NCBI GenBank assembly: GCA_024345305.1
Contig: BRON01000007.1
Coordinates: 620,001 to 684,000, forward strand
Origin: Mrakia gelida
Lineage: Eukaryota; Basidiomycota; Tremellomycetes; Cystofilobasidiales; Mrakiaceae
Length of the DNA: 64,000 nt
Direction of reading: 5' to 3'
Shown piece by piece: positions 11,601 to 21,858 of this stretch. The position numbers were made by a program, and so were the translations under genes. Positions within the stretch are counted from its first letter, which is position 1. The number at the start of each line of letters is the position of its first letter. The notes under the pieces are model-generated. The model did no database searches. It was not told the DNA's origin and saw nothing but the letters and a program-made list of their open reading frames with translations.

Positions 11601-12434
11601 TCAGTCGAACCCAAGACTCTTCACATTCCCAACGTCAACGGTGAAGAAGTCTGCATCCTTCCCTCCAAACCCATTCTTAAGCAGAGACTCCAGCGTCGTC
11701 TTCCTCCTCTGCTCTCCAAACACGATTCGAAGATGTTGAAGGGAGGGAAGAAGTCGAAGCGCGAAGGAGACGGCATCGAGTCCGTTCTGACTTGGGGGCG
11801 TCCATTCGACGAACTCGAGCACGACGGTCCCCGAAGTAACTCCCACGAAAAACGAAGGGGAGAAGTTCTTGTCCGATTCGGGGACCATGTGTCGAGCGGA
11901 TTCAGCGTCGAGAGCGAGGGTGATTCCGTCGAGTCTCGTCCATCCCCCGACTTTGCTGAGAGTGTAGATCATCGCTTCTGCAGCGCAACAACGTGCGGGT
12001 AAAGAGAAAACCTCCTTTGGGTTCAGGCACTCCAAGAGGGGAAGGAGGAGTCCGGAGTTCTCGTCGCAGCTGTGTCGAAGGCGTTCGATCTGAAGAGGTT
12101 GGACGTTCCTCCCTCTGAGCGACCTCGGGATGAGGAATTTGGTGGAGCGCTGGTCGGAGGGTCTGATGCTGATGGAGAGGTCCTTGATGGAGTCCCAGTG
12201 CTTCCTTCTCGCTTCGGCGTGCTCGGTGGCGGAGATGGATCCGGAGGGGATGAGGGATCCAGGGAGGAAGAACGACTCGAGGTGATCCCAAGACTTGAGC
12301 TCGACTTTGAGGTAGAGGATCTTGATCGCAACGGCGTGGAGATGCTGGGAGACTCGAGCGACGGCTGCGAGGTCCTTTCGAGGGAGGTAGGAGAGGATGT
12401 GGGTTTGGAGCTCGGTGGCGATGGAGGAGAGCAT
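11601..12434 (-). CDS. F-box-like protein, intronless (paralogue of 31279-32097)
   Basis: One open frame of 277 aa. The N-terminus ATELQTHILSYLPRKDLAAV is a typical F-box core (Leu/Ile-rich, LP-x-K/R-DL), followed by ARVSQHLHAVAIKILYLKVEL. The remainder alternates short helices and strands with recurring LRHL/LQHLRIVFG motifs, like degenerate LRRs. The partner gene at 31279-32097 aligns over nearly its whole length: same N-terminus, the FFLP motif after about 55 residues, and a shared PSLQHL/PSLRRL stretch near the end. By family rule an F-box would dock the protein on Skp1 of an SCF ubiquitin ligase; the substrate is unknown. The F-box assignment is by eye and short. Confidence 0.75.
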   Translation of the reverse strand: MLSSIATELQTHILSYLPRKDLAAVARVSQHLHAVAIKILYLKVELKSWDHLESFFLPGSLIPSGSISATEHAEARRKHWDSIKDLSISIRPSDQRSTKFLIPRSLRGRNVQPLQIERLRHSCDENSGLLLPLLECLNPKEVFSLPARCCAAEAMIYTLSKVGGWTRLDGITLALDAESARHMVPESDKNFSPSFFVGVTSGTVVLEFVEWTPPSQNGLDAVSFALRLLPSLQHLRIVFGEQRRKTTLESLLKNGFGGKDADFFTVDVGNVKSLGFD

Positions 12435-12946
12435 GGCGAGGAGGAGGAGAGAGGAAGAGGAGAGCTGGAGGGAGGAGAGAGGGAAGAGTGAGCTTGGAGT
12501 CAGCTTCTCTCCTTCGTTTCGAGTCTCAGAGCCAACTTCGTCGAATCAAAGGGAACCATGAACACTCACGAGGTGACTAGTACGAAAGAGATCGAGGAGC
12601 GAAAGGGGAGAGGCGACAGCGAAGTCCAAACGTCGAGGGAGCTGGAGGGAGGAGGAACGAGGAGAGATGAGCTTCCCGCCACCTTCTCGACTCCGTACAA
12701 GCCCGAGACCACAGTTTAGCAAGAAAGATCTACTCACTAGTGTGTTGAGCTGCTTCCCAGCCAGACGAGAGCCGATGGAAAAGAACGAGAAATGAAGGGA
12801 TGGTGACCGTAACGAAGGAAGGTAGGGAAGAGGATTTCGCGAGCTCACCTTTCCTCTCCTTCCCCTCTCCTTCTTGCTCCTCAGCCGTCACCCCATCTCG
12901 ATCTCAAAATCTTCAAATCTCTTCTCTCCGGATATTCTACTCGACC
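12435..12946. promoter_or_regulatory. Divergent upstream region of the F-box and MYND A genes
   Basis: 512 bases between two divergent starts. Several GTGAGT/CTGAC/CAG triads are visible, so one or more 5' UTR introns may lie here. No factor site is claimed. Confidence 0.4.
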
Positions 12947-14340
12947 ATGGTCTCAACCTTTGACCCGGAAAAACTCAGCGCTGCTCTCGGCTGCGAGGAT
13001 CAAGGCATCTTCGACGAGCTCGCTGAAGGAGGATCAAGTTTCGATATCTCGAACGAGTCAGTCCTCTTCCTTCTTCGCTTCCTACATAGCTACGTTCGCG
13101 CACTACTGAGACTGACGGTGCTCTCTTTCTGGCTGTTCTCGACTCGAAGCTGATCAAATTCGAATTCGGCAGCAAGTCAGTCGAGGAAGTCGACGGGAAG
13201 TTGGTGAGCTCGAGCTTCCTTCCTTCCTTTTGACTGTCCCCCTCCTGACGTCTATTAGACCTCGCTACCCTTCGAGGACCACGACTAATCGACGTTCCCT
13301 TTTTCGAAGGCCACGTTCAATTGTCGATACCTACCCTCGTTCATGGCTCGCTTCCGACTCGCCATCGCCGCCTCGTCGTCCGCGCCCTTTCTAGCGAGAG
13401 CGTACATCGACATGCTTTCTATCATCTCCCACACCCCCCACTTCGCTTACTTCATGAGATCTGGAACGGAGGCCCAGGATCTCTTTTGCATCGTGCTGAG
13501 GTACTTCAACCGAGTTTGCCCGTCAGCAGCGATGATTTTGGACAAGGCGAGCCGGTTTCGTCGACGACGTTCGTCTTCCTTTCGTCTCTCTACTCACCTC
13601 GCTTGTCTTTCCTTCTTCCGTTTTCAGACCGAAGATCTTCTGGAGACGTGGCCACCCATCCGAAACCTCGATCAAATCCTTCTCGACATCCTCGTCCACT
13701 CCACCTCCCCTCAGTGCTCTCATCCCGTCGACCCTTTCAACTCGATCTGGCTCTCCCCGTCCCTCATCTCCTCCACCATCAAGCAGTTCGACGACATCAC
13801 CTCCAGTCTCAAAACTCGATGCAGGTCTCGGTACTCTAGGATGGACGCCGTGAACGCTGAGGCGGTGAGGTGGGCGTGGGAGAACTCTGCGAAGTTTGTG
13901 CTCGCGTTCTTGAAGAAGGAATCGACTGCTGCCGAGGTCACGGAGAAGTGGCTGGCTCCTGAGAACGAGGGATGTACGTCATACGCGTATCCGTGGGTGA
14001 GATGCTCGGCAGTCGTACGCGGGAAGGATGGGAGGTGTGCGAATGGAGAGGAAACGATGCTGGCTTGCGGGAAGGTGAGTTCTCGTCGCCTCTTCCTCCT
14101 TATGGGCCGTCTTGCTTTTGCACGGTCAAAGACAGCAAACAGTCTCCTGATTGTCTTTCTTTCTTCCTCGCAACAGTGCAAGGTCGTTCGATACTGCTCG
14201 AGAGGTCCGTCGCGTCGCGTCTGACGGTCCTCGTCGTCTTTCTCGCTGACCAACTGCTCTTCTCTTCCTGCGCCACTCCAGAGCACCAAAAGGCTCACTG
14301 GAATATTCATAAGCATGCTTGCTTCCCTCCCACGTGGTGA
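12947..14340 (+). CDS. MYND zinc-finger protein A
   Basis: Six exons: 12947-13056, 13173-13203, 13310-13546, 13628-14074, 14177-14204, 14282-14340 (303 aa). The C-terminus is a MYND-type zinc finger built by the last three exons: CANGEETMLACGK, then CKVVRYCSR, then EHQKAHWNIHKHAC, with the Cys/His ligands in the family order and the stop eight codons on. MYND fingers are protein-interaction modules, and no SET domain is present. The upstream part is helical (RYLPSFMARFRLAIAA). MYND gene B (57881-59831) has the same architecture; the 28-nt and 59-nt last exons match in length exactly. Intron 3 begins GC, not GT (13547-13627); gene B has GTCAGT at the same place after Asp-Lys. The acceptor of exon 3 is the least certain point: an alternative acceptor at 13259 gives a short stop-terminated product. 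A GTGAGT...CTGAC...CAG triad after the stop suggests a 3' UTR intron. Confidence 0.82.
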
Positions 14341-15158
14341 CGAGACTCGTGAGTAGCTCTCGCTCGTTTTTGAAGTGGAAATACGAAGACGCTGACGGAC
14401 GCGTCCCTTCTCCTTCGTTCTTGCTCCAGAAACGCTCCACGGCGGCATTGGGATCCCCGTTCGTAGCCCGAGCTCAATCGATGACCTTCTCCGTTCTGAT
14501 CTGTCTGGTCTGCGGGAAGAAAGGCAGAGAGACTGTTGTCGGAGGAAGAGACGACGCGACGGGCCCGTCGCGTAGGATTTTCTTGTTGTTCGCGTGGCCT
14601 CCTTGCTCCGATTCCCCCTCCTCACAAACTCGACGGCTGATCAGCAGACTCTCACGTGGTTTTTAGATCTGGATCAAGCTCGCCGGATTCGAAGAGAGGA
14701 ACGAAGAGATGCCGTCAGACGCGACCGCCTGCTTCACAATCCGAACGAGAGTCGTCGATCCGCCCGTCGTTCGTTGGATCCATCCACTTCAGTTCGAGAC
14801 CGACCGTCTTGTGAGTACCTCTCACCTGACTTGCAAGGGCTGAATATAGCAACCAAGTTTCGGGAGCGGTGGAAACCGAACCATAACCGAACACAAAAGC
14901 ACCGCTCACCACCTTTTCGTCGCCTTCCCTTGTTGTTCGACCGGCAATCAACAGAGATCGCAGCGCGAACAAGATTTTCGAGCTATCATAGCTTCGAATC
15001 TGATCAGGTGGTGGGAGAACTCGACCGGATGGCCGGAGTCGCTAGGAAGGTTCAAAAAAGATTGTTCGTACTCCCCTCCCTCCCTTCCAACCGCCATCTT
15101 CTATCTCTCCTTCCTCCCCTACCTCTTTAACTCCTACCCTCACACCTGCTCACTCGAG
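14341..15158. other. Intergenic: MYND A 3' region and lipase 1 promoter
   Basis: 818 bases. A likely 3' UTR intron spans about 14350-14428. Beyond it I see no frame I can tie to a family. The last 100 bases before the lipase start are CT-rich leader. Confidence 0.5.
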
Positions 15159-16720
15159 ATGCGCGCCTCTCAAGCTCTTGGTCTTCTTCTCGTCGTCGCG
15201 AGATCAGCTCTCGCCGTTCCTCTCGCCATCTCCCCTGCTCGCGACCTCAAGCTTATCGAGGCCAGAGATAACACTGCAGCTCCTACAGTTCTCTCTGCAT
15301 CCGCGAAGGCTGACATCGACACCTTCGCTACGATCGCTTCGTGAGTAGTTTCGTTCTCTTCGGAACTCGCGTCGAGCTTCTCGACTTTTCTGACGCGTCT
15401 CTTCCTCTTTGCTCGAGATATCAGTGCTGCCTACTGCTCAGCCGCTTCCATCACTTCTGGAGCCGCCATCAGCTCCATCGTCGCTATCGCTGCCGCAGGA
15501 AACGATCAGTCCATCCCAGGTAAGTCTGAAGTCGAAGAGGACGTCAACCGAGCTCACGCATTCTTCCTTTTTTCCTCCGTCGCGAAGGCTGGTTCGTTGG
15601 ATACAGCAAGACCTTGGGAGCCATCATCGTCGCTCATCAAGGAACCAACCCTACTTCGTTCATATCGGTCCTCGAGGATATCAACTTCCTTCCGGCCGCA
15701 CTCTCGGAATCGATGTTCCCTGGTGAGTTTGCTCGGCGAACTGAGACGCATTCGAGATCGAGACAGATTCTTTTCCTTCTTCGTCTAGGGGCTGCCGCTG
15801 CTGGAGCGAAGGTTCACAGTGGAATCCAGAGCACTCAAGCGTACACTGCTCCTCAAGTCCTAGCTGCTGTCAAGACTGGAGTCGCGACGTACGGCACGTC
15901 GAAAGGTGAGTTCGAGTTCGACGCGTCGGGTTTTGGATTTTGCGCTCGAGACGAAAGCTGACCACTTTCCCTCGCTCTTGAGCAGTCATCACCGTCGGTT
16001 ACTCTCTTGGAGCTTCCATCGCTGAGCGCGAGTCCTTTGAGATCGCCGTTCTACTCTTCGTCGAAGAGACCTCGACTCGCGAACTGATCCTCTTTCCCTC
16101 GCGTTCGTTCATCTCTGCAGTCGACGCTCTCTACCTGAAGCTCCAAATCCCTTCCTTGACAGTCTCGGCTCGACTCTTCGGACTTCCCAGGACTGGAAAC
16201 CCAGCTTTCGGCCCTTGGGCCCTCAAAGTCGTGCGTCTCTTCTGATCTCGTCCGTCTCGTTCGACCACACTCGATCGAACTGACTTCTTCCCCTGTTGCT
16301 TTACTTCACTCTCCAGATCCCTGACTCCGTTCACACCACCAACAAGAACGGTACGCCGCACCCGCGATCTTCTCTTCACCCTTCGAAGCTCGATCTGACG
16401 CGTCTCGTCTCCTCTTCGTTGTGACAGATCCGGTCCCTCGACCTCCAGGCCAAGCGCTAGGCTTCCAGCAGATCAACGGAGAGCAGTACATCACTCCTAG
16501 CTCAGTTTACGAGTCGTGCCCTGGTGTAGAGAACGTCAACTGTGCTCTCGGATGGGTGAACCGAAGAACTCGAGCTTTCTTCGACGCGTCGTGGTCGGAG
16601 GGACGAAGAGCTGACTCCCTTTGCGCTCGTATTGCCAGTCAAACCTTCAACCTTGCGGCCGTGCTTCCAGATCACCTTGGTTCGTACAACGGGGTCTACA
16701 TGGGGACGTGCCTGATCTAG
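15159..16720 (+). CDS. Secreted class-3 lipase 1 (donor-site lesion in last intron)
   Basis: Exons 15159-15340, 15425-15519, 15588-15722, 15789-15905, 15986-16027, 16121-16230, 16317-16350, 16428-16551, 16639-16720. It starts with a signal peptide (ASQALGLLLVVARSALAVPL). The fold and active site match fungal class-3 (Rhizomucor-type) triacylglycerol lipases: nucleophile Ser183 in VGYSLGAS, catalytic Asp in NKNDPVPRPPG, and His in LPDHLGSYNGVYMGTC near the end. The expected reaction is hydrolysis of acylglycerols outside the cell. Exons 2-9 are identical in length to lipase 2 (38909-40464). Two oddities stand out. Intron 5 starts GCGAGT where lipase 2 has GTGAGT. The last intron has four extra bases (ATGG, 16552-16555) at its donor. 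Splicing at the shifted GT would frameshift the protein and lose the His; retaining the intron keeps frame and adds 29 residues. Product length is 306 aa with the ancestral splice and 335 aa with retention. Confidence 0.85.
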
Positions 16721-17094
16721 CTTTTTCGAGCGTCGCTCGTCGAGCTTCGACGTTTCCTTTCGTTTCGTTTCGTTTCGTTTATGTCTGTCTCCTTTCATTT
16801 TCCTTGCTTTCTCTCTTCTTGGGCCTCTGGATACGTACCTCATATGATGACCTGGCTCTGACGACCTCAATCAATATCTCTGCGCTGCTTCAGTCCTTCT
16901 CTGCGACCAAAAGTTCGCAAGACGCGTCGTTCAAAAGCTTGAGTTCGTTTTCTTTTTGCGCTCCTCCCCTTCTCCCCTCCTTCGCTGAGACCAATTCGTT
17001 CCGAGTTGTAGCAACGGCATTCCTCATAGATACCCTCACCAGATGCGAGTCCCACTGCAGCCGCTCTAACGAACGCCAAAACAGATCTACTCCT
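16721..17094. other. Intergenic: convergent 3' ends of lipase 1 and the DUF829 gene
   Basis: 374 bases, T-rich after the lipase stop (TTTCGTTTCG repeats at about 16756-16780). No gene seen. Confidence 0.6.
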
Positions 17095-18322
17095 TCAAAT
17101 CCGCTCTCCCTCCCCGCTCGCGGCCACCCCCCTCCTCCCCTCCCAAAGCTCCCTCACCACCCTCGCATACCTCTCCCCATCCTTCCTCAAATGCGCAACA
17201 TGCTGACTCCCCTCAAACCTCTCCATCCTCACCCCCCTCCCCCCTCCCAACGTCTTCGCCTCCTCGCCGTGGCTCTCCACATCCCTCCAATCGATCAACT
17301 CATCCTCCTTCGAATAGACATACGCCCTCCCCACCTCCCCTACCGGAAACTGTTCCTGAATCTTCCTCCTCGTCAGCTCAATCGCATCCGGTGTGCGTGT
17401 AATCCAGTGGAAGGAGCGATTGAGGAAGTACAGAAGGGAGAGGAGGGTGCGACCGATCCCTAGGGCTAGGAAGGAGGGGAGGAAGGGAAGGAGGGAAGGG
17501 AAGGGGAGGAGGAAGGCTTGGATTGTTCGGGAGTAGGAGGCTGTTCCCGGGGTGGAGTCGAGGAGGAGGACGTTCGAAGGGGAGGAAGAGGGAGGAGAAG
17601 GGAGGAGGGTGACGAGGTCGGTGAGCTTGAGGGTGCCGCCGTTGGAGCAGGCGCTGCGAAGAGAACGATACCAGCGCCGTCAAAGAAAACAAGAGGAGGA
17701 TAGTGTCAGTCGAGGTCGAAGGAAAGCTGAGAGCAAAACTGGACCCACTGATAGAAAACCCCACCCTCCCTCGGAACCAACTCCACCGCACCCTTCAACT
17801 CCTCCAACCTCGTCCGTTCGCTCTGAAAGAAAGCGGAAGGCTCCGAACGAAGGACAAGAACGGGGACGCCAGGGAAGATGTCTTGATGCAGGTTCACATA
17901 CTTTGAAACCAAAGGGGGGCGCGGGGGGAGGGAGGGAGGGAAGGTCAGCGTCGTCGTCGCATCGGAGGGACGTTCGAGCTCACCACCTATCTCCTTCCCT
18001 ACCTCCCTCCCTCCCTCTTCGGGTCTCTACGAACCTTCTTCAAATGAGCCGGAGCAGCTCCCATCCATCCACAGAGCACCACCATCTTCGGAAACCCAGT
18101 CTCACTCGCCTTCACCCCTTGCGAGGCAGGGAAAAGAGAGATCCCTTTGTCGACGTTGATGTGTGAGGAACTCGGAGGGGTTGAACCGGAGGGCATCGTC
18201 GTTCTTGTTGAAGGGCTGGAGCTGATCGACCTGCTGGAGAAAGAGGGGAGAGCAAGGAGGGAGCGGGTGGTGGTGGTGGCGAGTAGACGACGGGAAGGAA
18301 GGAGGGGAGGGAAGGGGGGCAT
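17095..18322 (-). CDS. TMEM53/DUF829-family alpha/beta hydrolase
   Basis: Three exons (18322-18035, 17900-17749, 17653-17095), 332 aa. After a Ser-rich N-terminus comes KMVVLCGWMGAAPAHLKKYV, the opening strand of the DUF829 (TMEM53, PaxU-like) fold. The nucleophile elbow is HACSNGGT, created by joining exons 2 and 3 (donor GTGGGT). It is followed by VLLLDSTPGTASYSRT, a hydrophobic stretch (residues about 205-230), YVYSKEDELIDW (acid) and EGSQHVAHLRKD (His). The family is found on nuclear and other endomembranes or free, and its substrates are poorly known. PaxU relatives lie in indole-diterpene clusters, but no such cluster surrounds this gene. The function is therefore left as putative serine hydrolase. 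It converges with lipase 1 and lies head-to-tail with the membrane-protein gene upstream. Confidence 0.85.
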
Positions 18323-18586
18323 TCGCTGAGCTGAGCTGGTTGGGAGGAGAAGAGGAGAAAAGGGAAGAGGATAGCCGAGGTCCGAGGTTTGGTCGGGTCG
18401 GAGGCAAAAATCATCAAGATAAGTAGACTAAGACTGGCAGACATTCGTTTAGGAGAACACAAGATAGGTATGCAGATGAGTCGGTAGATATTACATAAAG
18501 AGAAGCTGGAGCAGGAGCAGGTTCGTTAAGTCGCGTCGTGTCTCGTTGAGTCGTTCGTGTATTCGTTTCGTCGCGTCGTTGGTTCA

Positions 18587-21119
18587 TTACCTTCCCTCCC
18601 TCACCTCCCGCCCACCCTCCCCACCCACCCCACCCGCACTCTTCCTCTTCACCTCCTCCCAAAACTCCTCCCACTCGCCCTTCGTCTCCCTCTCCTCTTC
18701 CTCCTCCCTCTCCCTCTCTTCCGTCCTCCTCGCCTGATACGAGTTCATCCTCTCCAACCTCGCTTCCTGCTGGCTTCGAGCGATCCGATCGTACGCCTGT
18801 ACGAGACTGGGTGTGTTCTCGGGGGGAGTGAGGGGGAGTTGGCGGGTTTGGGTGTGGGCTGGAGGAGTTGAGGGGTAGGCGGGTTGGAAGGGTGAGGCGA
18901 ACGAAGACGCGTTGTTGTGGGTTGGGGAGAGGGGAGGAGGGGAGGTAGTGTTGAAGCGGGAGGCTGGAGTCCAATTGGAATTGGAAGCGGCGGTGGTTGA
19001 GGAGGGAGTGAAGTTGGAGTTGGAATCGACGGACGCGAGGGAGGTCTTCCGATCGGGAGGGGAGGATTGCTGAACCGACGAGAGCGACGAGATCGAATCG
19101 TATCTCTTGATCAAGGATCCAACTTTCCCATCGGATTCCCTTCTCCTAGGTCCTCGGGGTTTGGTGCTCTCCGATCCGACGAGGGTGCGTTGAGAGTCCT
19201 GAGTCGCGAAGGACGGTCGATCTGAGGTGATGGTTGAGGGATCGTACTTCGAGTTGGCGTTGGTGGTTGAGAACTTGACTGTTCCTTTGTTCGGCATCGA
19301 CGATGGGAAGGACCAGTTCCTCTCCTTCTCCTCCATAGCAGAGAGCATCCCTCCGAACTGTCCCAGATCGCCCTTCTCGTCTTCGTCGTCGTCCGAGTCG
19401 GAGTCGTCTCCAGAGGGACGGAACTTGGCAAGTTTGAGGGGTTCCTCGACGATAGATGCGTCGGTGGCGACTCGACGTTTGGGGAGGGAGGTGAAGTTGG
19501 AGGAGTTGTCGTCGTCTTTCTCGTTGGAGAGGGGGGAGTGAGGGTGGGAGGGTTTGTTGAGAGCGAGGAGACGAGACCATGGGGAGAGGTGGGGAGTGAA
19601 GGTTCCTTGTCGAGGGGTCGAGGTTGGGAGTCCTCGAGAGGCGTAGTCGGAGAGGTAGGAGGACCAAGTCTGTGAGGAAGGAAAGAGGGCGAAAAGAAGA
19701 GAGGGAGTCAGCGTCGAGACGAAGAGCGACGCAACGCGACGCGACGAAGACTCACCTCATCAGGATTCTCTCCCAACTTCCCCTTCAACAGCGCGTCCAC
19801 TCCATACCCAGCCAGCGCAATCAACCACCCCATCGCGCAAAACCCTTTCCAGCTCCCGCTCTTCCAATCCAGACCAGCATCCCCCGCAACGAACAGGAGC
19901 ACCTCTCCCTCCGCCCAGTGGTGTTTCGTGAGCAGCGACAAGGCGAGGGTGATGGCGAAGGCTCCGGAGAAGGCCGTTGAGAATCGGAGGGAGTGATGCT
20001 GAATGGCTGGGTAAGGGGTGAGGAAAGCGAGGAGGAGAGGGAGGAGGAAGAGAGGGTAGGGGAGGAGACGGGCGAGGAGGGTTGAGAGGCGGAAGGTTTG
20101 GAGGAGGAGGAGGGTTAGGGAGTGGCTAAGGAGAGGAGGGAGGTCAGCGAGGAGTCCGCTAAGATAAGAGATAGCTGAAAGAGAGAGAAAGGGCTCGACT
20201 CACCTTCCCAACAAAGCAACAAACGCGAACGCAGCGAACCTGAACCTCAACCCTACCACCGCAAACAAGATCGAAACGAGGAGCCATACGATGAAGAACG
20301 CCACTCCCGAAAGAGCAGAAAGACTCGTCTTGTTGAGGATCAACAACGTCAAGCTTGTAGCGAGTTGGCCTGCACCACGAACGAACGCGAAGATCAGCTT
20401 CTGTCTCGTCCCCCCTCTCTCTTCCCCAAAAACCCTTTGAGACTCACCACCAGCGCACCACCCCCCCACCATCCCCCCAACCCCACCCGTACTCTCCCAC
20501 CTCCACCTTCCCTTCTTCCCCTCTTCATCCTCTCCCCCCAAACCAATCGCCGCGAACAACCCCCTACTCCCAGGCTTCTTATGCTCCGGAACCCGTCGCG
20601 TTCGATCGAGGGTCAAGAAAGTTCCCGCGAAGCAGAGGACGAGGCCTGAGAGGAGGAGGAGGAGAGGGAGGATGATGGAGTAGGGGGTGGGGAGGAGGGT
20701 GGTGACTGTACGAGCGCAAGCGAGGTGGAGAGCGAAGCGAGGAAGAAGAAGAAGAGGTGGGAAGAGGGAGAGGGAAAGAGGTGAGCTCTCGAGCCCTTCA
20801 TCTCTCTCACTGCTTCGTCTTCGCTTCGTTTACTCGCTCGCTCGTTCGTTCTGGAGCTGAGGGACTCACGCAGAACAGGCACCTTCCCTACCCCTCCCTC
20901 GCCAACCACCGTAGCAGCTTCCACCGTCACAAGCGTCAAACCTTCCCCTCCCCCTCCCACTCCCCCTCCCACCCCTCCAGCCGCCATCGTCCTCGCCATC
21001 CCCGAAAACTCCCTCAACCCCTTCGCAAGCTTATCCGCCGAGGCTTTATCCTTCAGCGTGCCCGCGTGGGCGAGCAGAGCGTCGTAGAGCTCCGTGGAGG
21101 AGTAAGGCGAAGGGGGCAT
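18587..21119 (-). CDS. Multi-pass membrane protein, possibly TM7SF3/TMEM198-like (DUF4203)
   Basis: Five exons (21119-20870, 20705-20448, 20369-20204, 20125-19756, 19669-18587), 708 aa. The N-terminus is helical with a Gly-rich loop (residues about 48-62). About seven hydrophobic segments follow, among them SIILPLLLLLLSGLVLCFAG, GVAFFIVWLLVSILFAVVG, SHSLTLLLLQTF, LLPYPLFLLPLLLAFLTPYP, AFSGAFAITLALSLL and AMGWLIALAGYGVDAL. The last 360 residues are a soluble tail: Ser-rich, with an acidic run (DDSDSDDDEDEKGD), a PPLSP-type stretch and a charged coiled-coil-like end (RRTEEREREEEEERETKGEW). Segment number and layout suggest the DUF4203/TM7SF3 fold, but I cannot verify the family from sequence memory. 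The exon model closes cleanly, so the gene itself is well supported. Compartment and role are unknown. Confidence 0.8.
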
Positions 21120-21858
21120 TGCGAGCTAAGAGGGGGAAGGGGGGCTGAGTTGAGGATGAGCTCGAGCGCAAGTCGTTTCGTTGTGTTTCGTTGGTTCGTT
21201 GTTCGTGAAGAGAGAAGAAAGGGAGTCGTTGGTTCGTAAGTAGGTCGTGGTGGTTAGAGGTATGGAAGGGAGTGGGACGAGCCCCCTCGGAGAGGAGAAG
21301 GGAGGGAACGGTCATAGGAGAAAGAGGAGGGAGGGGAGGGGGGAGGGGGGAGAAGAGAGGAGGTGTTTGGTGAGATTGAAGGGAAGGAGGAGGCACGTTT
21401 TCTTTGAGTTTGGGTTGGGATTAGCTTGTGTGGAAGTAGAGGGTTTGGGGAGATGGCGGGTTGGGTGGACGAGATGGGAGAGTGGTTGGGAGGGAGGCAA
21501 GGAAGCAAGAGGTGGTGAGCTCGAACGAAGTTGGAGGCGCGGGCGCTGATTTCTTGTTTACATTCGGCAGGGGGGGGGGTAAAGTATAGAGGTAGATCGT
21601 GATGTTTCGTAAGATAGAGCAAGCAAAGCAAGGTGGGACTGTAAGGAGGAAAGAAGCGAAAACGGTGAGGGTAGATAAGCGAACCACGAAAGGGTGGAGG
21701 AGGACGCGACGTGAGAGGGCGAGAGATAAACGACGATGCAGCGAGACAAAGTAGTGAGTAAGTAAGAACGACATGCGAAGAAGACGAGGGTAGATAGATA
21801 GGCAAACGAGATAAAGCAAAGAGCAACCGAATCGAGTCCAACGCGAGCGGGAAGAAGA
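21120..21858. other. Intergenic: ECO1 3' region and membrane-protein promoter
   Basis: 739 bases on one side of two minus-strand genes. It contains a run of nine G at about 21572 and purine-rich + strand blocks (21290-21350). No supported gene. Confidence 0.5.

Noticed and set aside
14429..14575. C-terminal continuation of MYND A after 14340
   Set aside because: An in-frame TGA at 14338-14340 comes first, and MYND B stops at the matching codon; downstream splice signals are better read as a 3' UTR intron.
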